DNA of 64,000 bases from Argentina anserina (GCF_933775445.1 NC_065874.1:10497001-10561000), one strand, 5' to 3'. Positions 1 to 12,980 are shown, counted from the stretch's first letter. Notes: generated by a model not told the origin, from the letters alone. Numbers and translations: made by a program.

Positions 1-717
1 TGCTCAGATGAAGTTGTCTGATTAATTTTTGGACCACTCCCTGTACCGATGGGTTTCTTAGCAAATGTGCTGCAATCGTATATATGATCCAAATTTCAGG
101 TCAACATGTACTTAATAATTAACCAAAACGAAAAAGAATATACTAACTAATTTCCTGCCAACATATAAGACTCCAAGATGCTTTACGAATATTCATGTTC
201 ATGATAGATTTAGTAAATGCATTTGAACCTCTTCGATAGGGAAATCTTGATCTGGTATATCGACTAATTGCGGTCAAGAAATGAAAACAGAAAGACTAGA
301 ACTCCAAAATGTAAGGCATCTGGATAACTGAAGAAGAGCCTAATATATAATTATATATAGAATTTTTTGTCTTCAGCAACTTACATAATGGACCGACTAA
401 TCTTCCCGGCATGTTTAAGACCTTGGTTCTGCGTCTGCAGCCTGCAAAACATAGAGAATAGATAAAAGTTAGACGAACATGTATGTGTGTTTGGGCAACG
501 AGAACTTGGAGTTCAGTTTCCAGCTGGGAACTCTTTTTTAAGCTGATCCAATATAAACAAAAACTCACAAAGCTCTCGTAAATCTAGGAAACAGAAGGAT
601 GACCATGTTCACTTACATAGTCATCATGGCCTTTTGTTGATAGGACTTGCAACTGGGAATTTGGATGCTGCTCGGTTTTGGAGCGCCAAGAGTGAAGCCA
701 CGCATAGCTAGAGCCAT
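1..717 (-). CDS. Unidentified protein, first three exons (partial, runs off the left edge)
   Basis: I infer three coding exons on the minus strand: 717-617, 441-385 and 69-1. The start is the ATG at 717. Both introns have GT/AG borders (gtaagt at 616-611, acceptor gcag before 441; gtaag at 384, acceptor gcag before 69), and the phases join without a stop. The visible peptide is about 75 residues and starts MALAMRGFTLGAPKPSS. It is rich in Ser, Lys and Gln and could be a plastid or mitochondrial presequence, but this is a guess. A TATA box lies about 115 bases upstream of the ATG. I do not recognise the protein. The exon model rests on splice borders and open phase only. Confidence 0.45.
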
Positions 718-832
718 ATTGATTAGCAGAATGATCGATATGTTTGAAAGAAGAAAGAAACTAGGCTTCTTTCTTAGAGAAAAGTGATGCAGATAATGAT
801 TCTATGGCGATCGTTCAAGTCTAATAGGTTAT

Positions 833-840
833 ATTTATAA
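833..840 (-). promoter_or_regulatory. TATA box of the left-edge gene
   Basis: The minus strand reads TATAAATA here, followed by TAACC. It lies about 115 bases before the ATG at 717, the usual spacing for a short 5' leader. Confidence 0.5.
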
Positions 841-2872
841 AGGGGGAAGCCGATCAGGGGAGCGAGAACTAGTAGGCTAAGTACTTCTGATTATGCAATT
901 TTTGCATGGCTTCTGTACTAGTGCCGCAATAATGCAAGTCGTACTCTACATTCCGCTCTATTTCCCATCTCTTTCTTAAGTTATCGTTATTCCTCTTTGG
1001 CCCATAGAATATGTCAAGTTGATGAGCGATTCCGTTTTGTCTCTTCTTCTATTATCGCGTTAGAGAGTATTATGTGCATAATACCGGAAAATTCTTTGGT
1101 GCAGCGCTGTATGCGTGCAACGCCCCTAATTTACATTCCATACACCCCACAGACCCCACGTGCATTTCAAGACACCCTCTATCCACCGTCTGATTCGGTA
1201 TGTATGATATGCAGCGCTGCACAGCAGCCAAACCCCATAATACCTTAGGTTAGCAAATGTCAAGTATTTTTCGCATTGGATACGAGTAATATATGCATGC
1301 AGGTAATTTCCTTAGGTCCTTTACTTTGTGCCGTTTGTGTATGGTAATTTTTTAGAGCAGGAGATTTGGTAATAATGTACAAGTATCATTTGCTTAAAAA
1401 TCGATGGGAGATGGTAGTCCAAATTTGACAAGGATGGCCGGAAGGGAGACTCTGTCCGCCACTTATTTTTTGTCTGGTTCATGTTCATTGAGTATCTATA
1501 AGGACCTAGCCTCGTGATGAGTATTATTATTAAACCAAAGTATTATTGACATGATCGATGATTCAGCTAATATTTCAAACAGTATCTGCAAGACTTTCCA
1601 GTCTTTGACACAATCAAAGATTAACCAATGACTTTGACCGTTGATTTAGTTTGTGAACATGACTTGGTCTACAAAGCGACCTGGCTGGTACAGTGGTACT
1701 TAATTAATTTGTTTCTAGGGTTTACTGTTGATTCACTCTTCATAGTTCATACCTATACACTGTTTAATTATATCTTCTTCTCTCTCTCTCTTTTTTAAAG
1801 GTAATTTATCAATAAACAAGCAGCAAGACTTGGACTGAAATGATTAAGTAGTACGTTAATGAAGATTCTCAATCAATGTGCTTGATGATCAAAATACAAC
1901 TGACCAGTATATAGTTTCGTACGTTCTGTTGAAATGTTGATTTATCATTTCATTATTTGGAGAGGATGGCTGGGTAGGTTGTAACCCACTACCTTGAATT
2001 TGAAAGTCTTTTTCAAGTTACTACTTTAGTGAAGAAAGAGGATTGGTATGAAGAGGATGATCGATCCGATCCCAGATTATGGGTCCTCTAATAATGTGCA
2101 TGTGTGGTTATAATAATTTAACAAAAGTGGAGCGCAGCTTATGATTCATGTGGGATGGCTAGCTGTAATATGCTGCACGTACTGCTTCATATTGGCTCAA
2201 TGTTTTTGTTAATTAAACTTATCTCATTAGCTCATTCATTTAATCAACCAAAAACTTATTAAAAATTGTGCGTAAGCATGCATGAAACCATGAAATTTCT
2301 ATATGGCTTAACTAGCTATGTGGTGGAACGTCGAAATGAAGAGGGAAGAAAATGAAAAGGAAAGAGTACTCAAAATGAAAAGGAAAAGGACTATAATCAC
2401 ATATGTTATATGAAAGCTGTCATAACCGGTACTTAGAGTAGATAAGACATCTAAAACCCAACTTGCAGATTAATTATTCTGTGTATTCGAAACAACACGT
2501 GACATTATTATGTGGTGTACCCAGTTAATTATATTATTATATAAACATGCACGCAATGAAAGAGAAAAATATTATTTAATTATAAGTAACCAAGAAGAAA
2601 CAAACACAGTAAAAAATGGACTAATAACTTTATAAAGATAAGATAGGTATACTATTTACCGGGTACATATAATAATCTTTCCAACTTGCAATATAATAGG
2701 AGGTTACAAACTCGATCTGACTGAGAATAATATGAACATACTTGTAATGAAGCGCCTGATTCAATACATACTTTGCATTGAAGCGTCTGATTATATATGA
2801 TCATGTGATTTCTTGTTCAGGAAAAAAAACCGAAAAACGGTCATGTTTGATTGAAGTGGGAGGATGTACGTA
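841..2872. other. Intergenic region upstream of the left-edge gene
   Basis: No gene is supported. A perfect G-box (CACGTG) lies at 1157-1162. Nearby, at about 1100-1220, a short imperfect dyad pairs two copies of GCAGCGCTG. The rest is AT-rich and I see nothing else in it. Confidence 0.4.
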
Positions 2873-2880
2873 TTGTGTTG

Positions 2881-5800
2881 TAGGGGTGGACAAACTGACT
2901 CGAAAACCGAAAAAAAACCGGACCCGAACGCAAACCGAACCCGAAAAAACCGAAACCCGAATAAAACCGAACCGAAAATAAAAAAACCGAACCGAACCGA
3001 ATCTGTTTGGGTTGGGTTTTGGGTTCAGTCCCTTAGAAACCGAACCGACCCGAAAAACCCGAAGTCAATGGTCAACGTTACAAAACGACATCATTTTGTC
3101 ATATTTATAATTTTACATTATTATTATTTTTTTAATAAAAAATAGTGTAGTCGGCCTCATAGCCGCACTTAATTTCTAACTTAATTGACCTAATGTATAA
3201 GAGGCATATTATTTAGCCGTCTTGCTTCCTTCATATAGTCGCTTCATAATGTGATAGTTTTATTTTAAAATTAATATAAAGGTTATGATATATTAGTTGA
3301 CACTTAGGCAATCGCCAACTCTAATTCGAAATATGGTCGATCGACACTATCAGATGTGATCGTTATATATATCTAGGGACCACGTAAAAATTTCATCCAT
3401 TTTGGACATGGTTTGACCATTCGTACCTACGGTTAACTAAAAAAGAGGCGTTTTGACATATTGAAACCTCATTGACCGGGGTTTTGCCAAATAGATTTCT
3501 TTTCTGCGACCGCGCACGATAGGTAATAAAAATTAGGTGATTTCAGATATGCAAACAACTTTCGGCGTTCGCATATTTGTAATAGGTCCTCCCTTAGGGC
3601 ATAATAGTGGTGTTTTCGATTTACAGAAAATTCCGACGGTCAAATGAGGTCTGAATTGGATGATATTTTTATAGGGTCACTAAATATATATACCGATCAC
3701 ATCAGCTATTGTCGATCGATCCCTATAAATTTTCTTCATATAGTCGCTTCATAATGCGATAGTTTTATTTTAAACCTAATATAAAGGTTATGATACATTA
3801 GTTGACACTTAGGTGATCATCAACTCTAATTCAAAATATGGTCGATCGACACCAGCAGATATGATCGGTATATATATTTAGGGACCCCGTAAAAATTTCG
3901 TCCGTTTTGGACATGGTTTGACCGTTCGGGCTTACAGTCAACCAAAAAAGATGCGTTTTCACATAATAAAACCTCATTGACCGGGGTTTTGCCAAATAGA
4001 TTTCTTCAGTGCGACCGCGCACGATAGGTAACAAAAATGAGTTGACTTCAAATATGCAAACGGCTTTCGGCGTTCGCATTTTTGTAATAGGTCATCCCTT
4101 AGGGCATAATAGTGGTGTTTTCGATTTACCGAAAATTCCGACGGTCAAATGAGGTCTGAACTTGATGAAATTTTTATAGGGTCACTAAATATATATACCG
4201 ATCACATCAGCTGGTGTCGATTGATCCCTAGAAGTTTTCTTCATATAGTCGCTTCATAATGCGATAGTTTTATTTTAAACCTAATATAAAGGTTATGATA
4301 CATTAGTTGACACTTAGGTGATCGTCAACTCTAATTCGAAATATGGTCGATCGACACCAGCAGATGTGATCGGTATATATATTTAGGGACCCCGTAAAAA
4401 TTTCATCCATTTTGGACATGGTTTGATCGTTCATACCTACGGTCAACCAAAAAAGAGGCGTTTTCACATAATAAAACCTCATTGACCGGGGTTTTGCCAA
4501 ATAGATTTCTTCAGTGCGACCGCGCACGATAGGTAACAAAAATGAGTTGACTTCAAATATGCAAACGGCTTTCGGCGTTCGCATTTTTGTAATAGGTCAT
4601 CCCTTAGGGCATAATAGTGGTGTTTTCGATTTACCAAACATTCCGACGGTCAAATGAGGTCTGAACTTGATGAAATTTTTATAGGGTCACTAAATATATA
4701 TACCGATCACATCAGCTGGTGTCGATTGATCCCTAGAAGTTTTCTTCATATAGTCGCTTCATAATGCGATAGTTTTATTTTAAACCTAATATAAAGGTTA
4801 TGATACATTAGTTGACACTTAGGTGATCGTCAACTCTAATTCGAAATATGGTCGATCGACACCAGCAGATGTGATCGGTATATATATTTAGGGACCCCGT
4901 AAAAATTTCGTCCATTTTGGACATGGTTTGATCGTTCATACCTACGGTCAACCAAAAAAGAGGCATTTTCACATAATAAAACCTCATTGACTGGGGTTTT
5001 GCCAAAGTGATTTCTTCAGTGAGACCACACACGATATGTAACAAAAATTAGGTGACTTCAGATATGTAAATGGCTTACGGAGTTCGCATCTTTGTAATGA
5101 ATCCTCCCTTAGGGCATAATAGTGGTGTTTTCAATTTACCGAAAATTCCAACGGTTAAATGAGGTCTGAATTGGATGAAATTTGTATAGGGTCACTAAAT
5201 ATATATACCGATCACATCAGCTGGTGTCGATCGACCCCTAGAAGTTTTCTTCATATAGTCGTTTCATAATGCGATAGTTTTATTTTAAACCTAATATAAA
5301 GGTTATGATGCATTAGTTGACACTTAGGTGATCGTCAACTCTAATTCGAAATATGGTCGATCGACACCAGCAGATGTGATCGGTATATATATTTAGGGAC
5401 CCCGTAAAAATTTCGTCCGTTTTGGACATGATTTGACCGTTCGGACTTACGGTCAACCAAAAAAGAGGTGTTTTCACATAATAAAACCTCATTGACCGGG
5501 GTTTTGCCAAATAGATTTCTTCAGTGCGACCGCGCACGATAGGTAACAAAATTAGTTGACTTCAAATATGCAAACGGCTTTCGGCGTTCGCATCTTTGTA
5601 ATGGATCCTCCCTTAGGGCATAATAGTGGTTTTCAATTTACCGAAAATTCTGACGGTCAAATGAGGTCTGAATTAGATAAATTAATATATATAATATTAC
5701 GTATTTTACATACGGGTAAAACCGAAAAAAAACCGAACCGAACCGAACCGTACGGGTTGGGTTGGGTTGTGGGTTACAGTCTCTAAAATAGAAAAACCGA

Positions 5801-5883
5801 ACCGAACCGAACCGAATTTAAAATTTGGGTTGGGTTATGGGTTTTGTCCGAAACCGAACCGAATGGACCCGTGTCCACCCCTA
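2881..5883. mobile_element. Non-autonomous hAT-type DNA transposon carrying a satellite array
   Basis: The element starts TAGGGGTGGACA and ends TGTCCACCCCTA, perfect 12-bp inverted repeats. It is flanked by an identical 8-bp target duplication TTGTGTTG at 2873-2880 and 5884-5891. An 8-bp duplication and TA-G ends are typical of the hAT superfamily. Just inside both ends are runs of AACCGAACCG-type subterminal repeats (about 2897-3060 and 5715-5870). There is no transposase; the interior is almost entirely the 505-bp tandem array. Because both duplications are unmutated, the insertion looks fairly young (inference). Confidence 0.88.
3230..5690. repeat. 505-bp tandem satellite array, about 4.9 copies, fold-back monomers
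   Basis: The marker ATAATG(C/T)GATAG occurs at 3246, 3751, 4256, 4761 and 5266, exactly 505 bases apart each time. Each monomer contains an imperfect inverted repeat. For example, about 3842-3930 (GTCGATCGACACCAGC, then GTGATCGG-type and TATATATATTTAG motifs) pairs with about 4135-4225, leaving a loop of about 210 bases. Minus-strand open frames of 78-93 codons recur once per monomer. They are a by-product of the repeat, not genes. Confidence 0.9.
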
Positions 5884-6157
5884 TTGTGTTGTCTGTGTGT
5901 CTTTAGATTTAACAGCTTCTCTCGATGATCATATAACTGTTTCTCACCATTAGAAAATTAAAAAATATAAATCAAATATATATCACCAATTCACCACTGG
6001 ACATCGTCACATCGATAAAGCTACTCGTCTAGGTAGCAATATTCGAATTCATGAGAAAAATAAACCACAAGCGCGCGAATACTTATAATTCGATATAATT
6101 CAAGAGGAACGACTAGTGGTCCTTGTGGCTCGAATCAAATAGGGCAGGTATATATCT

Positions 6158-7064
6158 CAAGTATTCTAAATGTCGGGATATATCAGCGATATTTAGAAAC
6201 CGATAGGATAAATGTCATATCGCCTCAATATATCGGGTCAACATGCGATATATCGGGTCCAACCGAGTTTGACCCGATATTTCGGTGGATTTTTTTTTGT
6301 GGACTTTTTTTCAATTAATTTTTTCGTTGACTTTTTTTTGGTGACTTTTGTTTGTTGACTTATTTTTCGGTTACGTTTTTTTCGATGATTTTTTTTTAAA
6401 GAAACGATGTCGTTTTGATCTTTCAACGCAACCACAAGCTCATCCGAGCGTGAGAGAAATTTGAGCACATTTCAAGGGATACACACAAAGAAGAGGAATA
6501 TGCTAGATACCGCAAGAATGAGCAAGTTGGTATATGTTCAATTCAATGCCAAAATCATCAACAAAAATCGAAGGAAGGATAAGGGAAAAGATGTACTTGC
6601 CAAAGAAGCTAGGGAAGCACAAAAATGGCTTGTTGAAGGTAATGTCATTGAAGATTTGACAATAGATAAACAAGTGTCCGAAGTGAGTAGTGTGGTACCA
6701 CCTTTGAGGGAAGTCCGAGAGGTAAGAGAGTTTTATGAAGATGATTTTATCTTAAAAGATGAGGATGAAGATAATGGAGAATATGAGTTTGACTTTGATT
6801 CCGATGATGAGAGAGTTTATAATGCATGAATGCATAATCAATATCTCAATCTATCTTTTGTGCACCTATTTTTGTTCAATTAGTACTTAGTACTTAATAT
6901 TATTTGGTATATTTTGAAGTATATGTTTATAATTATATTAAATTTAAATTAAAAATTAACAAAAACGATAAATCTGATATAATCCGATATAATTCGATAT
7001 ATCCCCGTTATATCATTATTTTACAAAACCGATACGATGCCGATAACCGCTATTTAGACCATTG
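6158..7064. mobile_element. Degenerate hAT-like element with a transposase remnant
   Basis: The left end (from CAAGTATTCTAAATG) and the right end (to ATTTAGACCATTG) are imperfect inverted repeats. Both are followed inward by CGATAT-rich subterminal repeats such as CGATATATCGGG. Inside is a fragment of hAT transposase. No 8-bp duplication is visible, so one flank has been lost or altered. The right end abuts the first surviving codon of the broken F-box gene. Confidence 0.55.
6430..6829 (+). pseudogene. hAT transposase C-terminal remnant
   Basis: The open frame has the signature found near the hAT dimerisation region of plant BED/DUF659-type transposases: RNLSTFQGIHTKKRN followed by LVYVQFNAKI. 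A Lys/Arg-rich stretch and an acidic tail (EDEDNGEYEFDFDSDDE) follow, ending at 6829. There is no convincing start codon and no BED finger or catalytic core upstream, so it is a truncated copy. It lies inside the element at 6158-7064. Confidence 0.7.
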
Positions 7065-7127
7065 TTTCGGCTATGATTCTACAAATGAAGATTACAAGGT
7101 TATAGTGGGCCTTGAGAACGTTGGAAG
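7065..7127 (+). pseudogene. Broken F-box/FBA gene, segment 1 of 3
   Basis: The reading frame begins FGYDSTNEDYKVIVGLENVG, a classic start of the F-box-associated domain (compare FGYDFNRDNYKVL in the intact gene at 46.7 kb). The N-terminal F-box is missing; its place is taken by the hAT remnant ending at 7064. The segment ends in the 8-bp motif GTTGGAAG (7120-7127), which is the target duplication of the next two insertions. The same frame resumes at 13371. Confidence 0.75.
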
Positions 7128-10100
7128 TATGCCTGTGAATAGGTCGTGTCGGGTTGGGTTTGTGTCAGGTTAAAGTGTCTTCCGTGTCATAAAATGTAAA
7201 CTCAAACCTAACCCATTTAATAATTGTGTCAAAAATTTAAACTCAAACCCAACTTATTTATTAAACAGGTTACCCGTTAAATCATTTAATAAATATATCT
7301 TGTCGTTTTATGCGAGCCATTGAAAATTTTCTTTATCTTTCTGGTATAGTTGTTACGCTAATCGACATTTTTCTAAAATGTCAAAATGTACATTAATATT
7401 TTCGTGTTGAACTACACGTCGTCACGAGCGCGGGAGTATTCACGAAATATTTTTCCGACGTTCAGTTATTTTTCTACGCATTTACGAAGTTAACAGTTTT
7501 TAAATTATACTTTCAAAAATTACATTTCTTACATTTTTAAATCTTGGCCCTTAATCTTCTTCGTGAAATCTGGGCCATTGATTTCCTTAAATGGAGAGAG
7601 CCCACCCTAAGCTCTCCCACACACAATTCTCTCTCCCTCTTTTTTTTTCCTCTCTTCTCTCCCTTCTTTCTTCTTCCTCCCCGCACCTTCTATGTTCATC
7701 TCTCTAAAACCCAGAAAAGATATTTCCTTTGACCAGTCACGCTGCCGCCGTCCGGCCAAAATGGGTCGGCGGACCACCACCAAAATGTCCTCCTCATTCT
7801 CATCTACCTGCCCATATCCGTAGACGTCGCATGCAAATAAGTTTCCGGTGAGGTTGATTGTGAAGCCGATCGAGATTCTGAGGCACACCGACGCAGCTAT
7901 CAAACTCCGGCGAGTTTCCTAGCCACTATTTGGTAAGCTCAGTCCTTCCATTAGTCTTTTTTGTTCCATTTCATTGTCGATCTGTCACACCCAAACTTCT
8001 AAACTCCATCATCTTCTTTTGTTTTTTCCGCCGTGGAGCTTCAAGTTCCGGTGATCGTGTTTCATCGAGCTAGCGGCCTAGGTGAGCTAGGAGTGATTCT
8101 AGAATGATCAAAGCAGCCATAGAAGTTAGGTGGAAGCCACAGAGAAATAGCTGCAGCCTGGATTGGGAGCTGAGGAGTGCAATGTCGACCGGTTTCGTTC
8201 GGGTGCTTCATAGAGGTATCAAACGAGCTCCAATCTCTTTCACTTTAATATTGTTGCAATTGTAATGTTGTTTTGATTCGTCTGATTTGGTTGCATGTCG
8301 AATTTGGTTGAGTTTAGGCAAAGATCTTCACCGAAAACATTGATCGGAGGAAAATGGGTAAAAACCCTGGTTTACTGTTTCTAAAGTTATCCTTTTACTA
8401 TTTTACTGTCCCTATGAATGACCTTACTACCCCTGTTGACTTTCTATAATTATAATGTTGCCCCCTAGCAGTAAATAAGTTGAAATGTTATTGTGTTACC
8501 CAAACAGTAATTAATTTACTTTTTACTTATATTTCATTTCAATATGTTTACTTTTAGGCTTCTCGATTTAAATTGGATTAAGGAAAATTAGTAACATTTC
8601 GCTAAAACATAGTTTTAACTTTATGGTTAAACCTTAAACTCGATTTCCACCCGGATTGAAAATCGAGGAACACTTAAGCATGAGAGATTTTAGTGTCAGA
8701 ATAATAAATTTAAGATTTTTATTTATCAATCATTTGCGTCTTAAATCTAAGATACAAATATCTATAAAACAAATTCACACTCATCTTTAGAAAAGTCAAC
8801 CAATCATCCCGAGACCTTGACTCAAGTAGTTAAACTAGTCAAACTGACGTTCAATTACTAAATTGATTAAAAACGGCGTGGACCTTACTTTCCCATTTTT
8901 TCGTTATTGTTTAGCTACAAGACAAGTTTGAGGGACGTGAGTCTACTCGGAGCGAGACTTGAGGCACGAACTTCGGCATTATTAGATCAAGTAAGGTGAG
9001 CCGGGACCTTCCGGGTTAGTGGTTTTCTATATATAAAATGTATATGTTATATGTCATTATCGCATGCTTGCATTTATTTGCACTTTTATTTGGTTGTTAT
9101 GTCTCGAGACTGACTTTTTATTTTATGCATGATTATAAGTTGTTGATTTCGTGTACTGATGTCTGGCACCGCATGTATTATTATTATATGCTTAATCTCA
9201 CGTCCTGATATCCGGGCACCATCCACGGTGATTTCATTGTCCTGATATCCGACACCGTGTGACTTATTATTACGGTGATAACTGTCCTAACGTCTGGCAC
9301 CGTAGTACATTATTAGCTCTTGTGGTTCACTTTCGATACCAAGGACCAGCTTCCGGTGTGATTTCTTATTTACCCGATCTTCGTTTCTACTTCAACAATC
9401 GCACGACGCGTACTCTGTTATTTTGCATATCAGTCGTGATGTTATTCCCTTTGGCCCACATTTATTGTGATGATGTGCTTTTCTCTTGTCATACTTGAAG
9501 TTTCATTTTATTTCCTACATTCCGCTTATTCGTATTTATTCAGGAAATTGAGCTTCATTTACTTTTATCCTGAATTTACTACTATTTACTTATCCCCATA
9601 GCCTTATAGTCGTAAGTTGGCGATGTCGATGTGTATGATCTTGTATCGATTGGTACTAACTTAGAAATACGGCCATTACTTGTAATAACACAAATTTTCA
9701 ATACCATTTCTTTTAATTTATCAGAAATTAAGGGAATGGTAATTTGATTTAATTCACATTTACGCCTTTTCTTTTGTCATTCGAAGTAGAAATTGGTTTC
9801 GAGAGCCAAATGTGTGTTATTCGATTAAGTTTATTTGACCCAAGAGTTGACTTTTAATCCGTCACTCTTTTAAAGAAACTTCCTTCACGAAAGTCGTAGA
9901 ATTCGTCAATACGAATTCGTAGACGCGCAGCACGCTTTAATCGGATGTCGTATGTGGAAGTTATTAGTAACGGAAGTTTGGTTTCCGATTTTGGAAATAG
10001 TATAAAGGAAGGAGAAGAGATTAAAAATCAGAAAATCAGCTTTTTTTTTCCAAAAATCAGCTCGGATACTGTTCACCCGAGCTCGGGTACTGTTCACCCG

Positions 10101-10529
10101 ACCCAACAATCTTCTCCAGCCGATTTCTCCACCATCCGACGTCGCCTCGTGTCGTGTCGTGCCACCTATCAAACTGACGGGCTCGACGATCTCCATCTTT
10201 TGGGATACCCCTTGCACTCCGGCAACAACCACACACGGTGCAGCAACCGTCGGAAGTTATTGCTGTGTCGGCGCCGCCTCCTCTGGCCACCATAGCTCGA
10301 GATTCTTGAGGAGTTTTGCTTGTCTCAGTCCCAGCAACATTCCCACAAAAGGAATCGAGCCAAATCGAAGTGTAAGTACCCGAATCAAAATTTCAATTTC
10401 TAGGGTTTGTGAATAGTGCCGAATTTTATGTTCTTCGTTGTTTGGACTGTTTAGACTCGGATTTAGACCTTGGTGTCAACTAGAAAGTTGTTGGAAATAT
10501 TGTTTAGGTTGTGGAGGTGAAATTTAGTG

Positions 10530-10780
10530 ATGATTGGTGGCGGTCGGTGAACAGTGACGCCACATGAATAGTAACTGCGAATAGTGATTTTTAACAGTAA
10601 ATGTGAACAGTGACGCCGCATGCATAGTAAATGTGAATAGTGATCTATAACAGTAAATGTGAACAGTGCATGGTAAAACAGTAACTGTGAACAGTGTTTT
10701 GGTAAAACAGTAAATGTGAACAGTGGTTTAGTAAAAACAGTGATTAGTTAACATGAACAGGGTTCTGTGAACAATGTTTT
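10530..10780. repeat. Short tandem repeat of GTGAACAGT units
   Basis: More than ten degenerate copies of a motif close to GTAAATGTGAACAGTG lie in a row within the LTR-like region. Confidence 0.7.
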
Positions 10781-11159
10781 ATGAACAACATTTAGCTGTG
10801 CTGAAATCGTCACCTGATATTTTAAGTATCATTTTCTAAGCATTTATCATGCTATTAGGTGACTGACGAAACAAGTGAATAAATTACTTTCAGTGTCGTG
10901 GAAGTTGCAAGCAGGAAGGAATGTGAGTAAAATCTCACATATTTACGAATCTACCGTTGCGGTGAATTCAAGATTTTTGCAAGAGTTTTAAATATTGAAA
11001 TACGACATGTATATGATATAGTGGAATATATATATATATATATTTGTATAAATGGTAAATAAGTACTTATATATATAGTTTGCTATATTATATACTGTTA
11101 TGAATTCATTGTGAATAGGTCATTTCGATGACAAGAATTTTATTGAGCATGTGATTTAA

Positions 11160-11850
11160 ATTGTACAATATGAGGTGTGATTATTGTACGTGGTTTTAAC
11201 ATGGTGTTTGTTAAAATGTTGATTTGTCTTTGGACTTGATTTTTGTACAATATGATGTGAGATTATTGTACGTGATTTTAACATGGAGTTTGTTAAAACG
11301 TTTTGTCTTCGGACGTGTTTATGAAATATGACATGTATAGGATATAGTGGATTATATATATATTGTATAAATGGTAAATAAGTACAAATATATATAGTTT
11401 GCTATATAATATACTGTTATGATTTTATCGTGATTATATCGAGCATGTAATTTTGAATTGTACAATATGATGTGTGATTATTGTACGTGATTTTAACATG
11501 GAGATTGTTAGAATGTTGACTTGTCTTCGGACTTGATTTTTGGTACAATATGATGTGAGATTATTGTACGTGTTTGGCAAGTCGGAACCTAGCATTTGGC
11601 CGGGCGAAAGTTACGATACAGTTAGAGTTCTAGTCTGTCTGCCGGAGTACTGCATGAGAGGTAACGAGTGGTTATCTGCTCATGAGTACTCATATTGTTA
11701 TGATGTTGGGTAGCAGGTGGTTGCCCAATATTACCAGAGTACTGCATGAGAGGTAACAGGTGGTTATCTGCTCTTGAGTACAAATATTGTTTTGATGTTG
11801 GGTAGCAGGTGGTTACCCAATATCAGCGGTGTACTACATGAGAGGTAACA
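11160..11850. repeat. Internal duplications in the LTR-like region
   Basis: A block starting GTACAATATGATGTG recurs at about 11163, 11247, 11459 and 11543. After it, a 92-bp unit starting GTACTGCATGAGAGGTAAC recurs at 11647, 11739 and (degenerate) 11831. No coding content. Confidence 0.7.
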
Positions 11851-12650
11851 GATGTGTACCAGCGTTCATTGTACCCGTATTATAAATGTATTTGGGTAAC
11901 TAGAAGGGTTGCCCAATTTCTCATGAGCACTTCATTTCATATATTTTTTGGACAACCAGACGGGCCGTCCATCGATTCATGAGTGTATTTATATTTGATG
12001 TTTTGTAGATTTCCGTATATATTGATATGCGAATTTTATTGTTGTTTTTACTCATACAAGCTGTAAAGCTTACCGGGTTTGTGTTTACAATCCCGGTGCA
12101 CCAATTCGATGGTGTAGTGGATACTCCGCAGGTGTGGATTAGCGGGAATTGACGGACCGCTCAGAGGACTTAAAGATATTTAGTTCCAGCTTGTGTGAGG
12201 ATTTTTGTGCGATTTTCTTGTGAGTATTATACATTTCCATCTTATGAAATGATGAATTATAAATTGGGTTTGTAATAATTGGTTGTCTGAATTGTATTGT
12301 GAACTCAGTAATGATCCTTTGTGCATTTAAATGATTTCGATTTCATTGAGATTGTTTGGTGTTTAACGACTTTGAAATTTTGAGTTTTTATACTCGAAAT
12401 TTTGGGATCGTTACATTACTGCTGCATTTCGGGACCTGAAATGGTCCCGGGGTGTGACATGTTAGATAAGATAACCAACTAAAGCAAGAACCAAACAAAA
12501 AATTCAATGTATTACCCAAAGTTCTAGTTCAAAATAAGAAAAGACTTACTTAATTCTTATATACATATAATGTTACCATTTTAAATAGCTTGTATACACA
12601 TATTTTATATAGAATTTAATTCGACCCTTTTATTAAACATGCATGCATGT

Positions 12651-12964
12651 TCATTTCGTGTTAGCGGGTTAACCCGTCGTCGACCCGTTTATTAAACGGG
12701 TCATTGCGGGTTTACCCATCGCTGACCCGGTTTTTAATCGTGTGAATTTAACCCGCTTTATTTCGTATGGGTTTCGTGTCGTGTTATCGGGTCACATGTC
12801 ATGCAGGTTCATTTCGTGTTAGTGGGTTAATCCGTCATCGACCCATTTATTAAACGGGTCATTGCGGGTTGACCCATCGCTGACCCGCATTTTAATCGTG
12901 CGAATTTAACCCGTTTTATTTCTTGCGGGTTTCAAGTCGTGTTATCGGGTCGCGTCGGAGTTAA
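12651..12964. repeat. 157-bp tandem dimer at the right end of the 5.8-kb hAT
   Basis: Two copies begin TTCATTTCGTGTTAG(C/T)GGG at 12651 and 12808. Each holds ACCCG/CGGGT subterminal motifs typical of hAT ends. It is probably a duplication of the element's terminal region. Confidence 0.7.
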
Positions 12965-12980
12965 CAGCTCTAGTTGGAAG

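Larger units (their letters stand above)
7350..12460. mobile_element. LTR-like, non-coding retrotransposon-derived sequence
   Basis: This stretch of about 5 kb has no retroelement protein. It has features of long gypsy-type LTRs: a pyrimidine-rich leader (about 7620-7740), many short internal tandem repeats, and an end reading GGTCCCGGGGTGTGACA at 12444-12460. It may be one or two nested solo LTRs. I could not fix the left border or find a 5-bp target duplication, so borders and superfamily are uncertain. Confidence 0.35.
7128..12972. mobile_element. Large hAT-like insertion (5.8 kb) in the F-box gene
   Basis: It is flanked by GTTGGAAG at 7120-7127 and 12973-12980. The ends TATGCCTGTGAA and TTAACAGCTCTA are weak inverted repeats, and both are followed inward by the GTCGTGTCGGGT / CGGGTCGCGTCGG motifs common next to plant hAT ends. 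No transposase is visible. The middle (about 7350-12460) looks like LTR-retrotransposon material inserted into the hAT. The exact 8-bp duplication is the strongest evidence. Confidence 0.68.

Noticed and set aside
3831..5549. Repeated minus-strand open frames of 78-93 codons
   Set aside because: They recur once per 505-bp satellite monomer and follow its fold-back; no start context, splice support or family resemblance.
3230..5690. CRISPR-like regular repeat spacing
   Set aside because: The whole 505-bp monomer is repeated with no unique spacers, in a plant nuclear context.
9906..10416. Overlapping open frames on both strands
   Set aside because: They fall in the untranslated leader-like part of an LTR-like sequence and resemble no protein.
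7983..12460. TGTCACACCC...GGGTGTGACA as the two ends of one 4.5-kb element
   Set aside because: The ends are complementary, but flanking 5-mers do not match and the interior is not consistent with a single element; kept only as a general LTR-like region.
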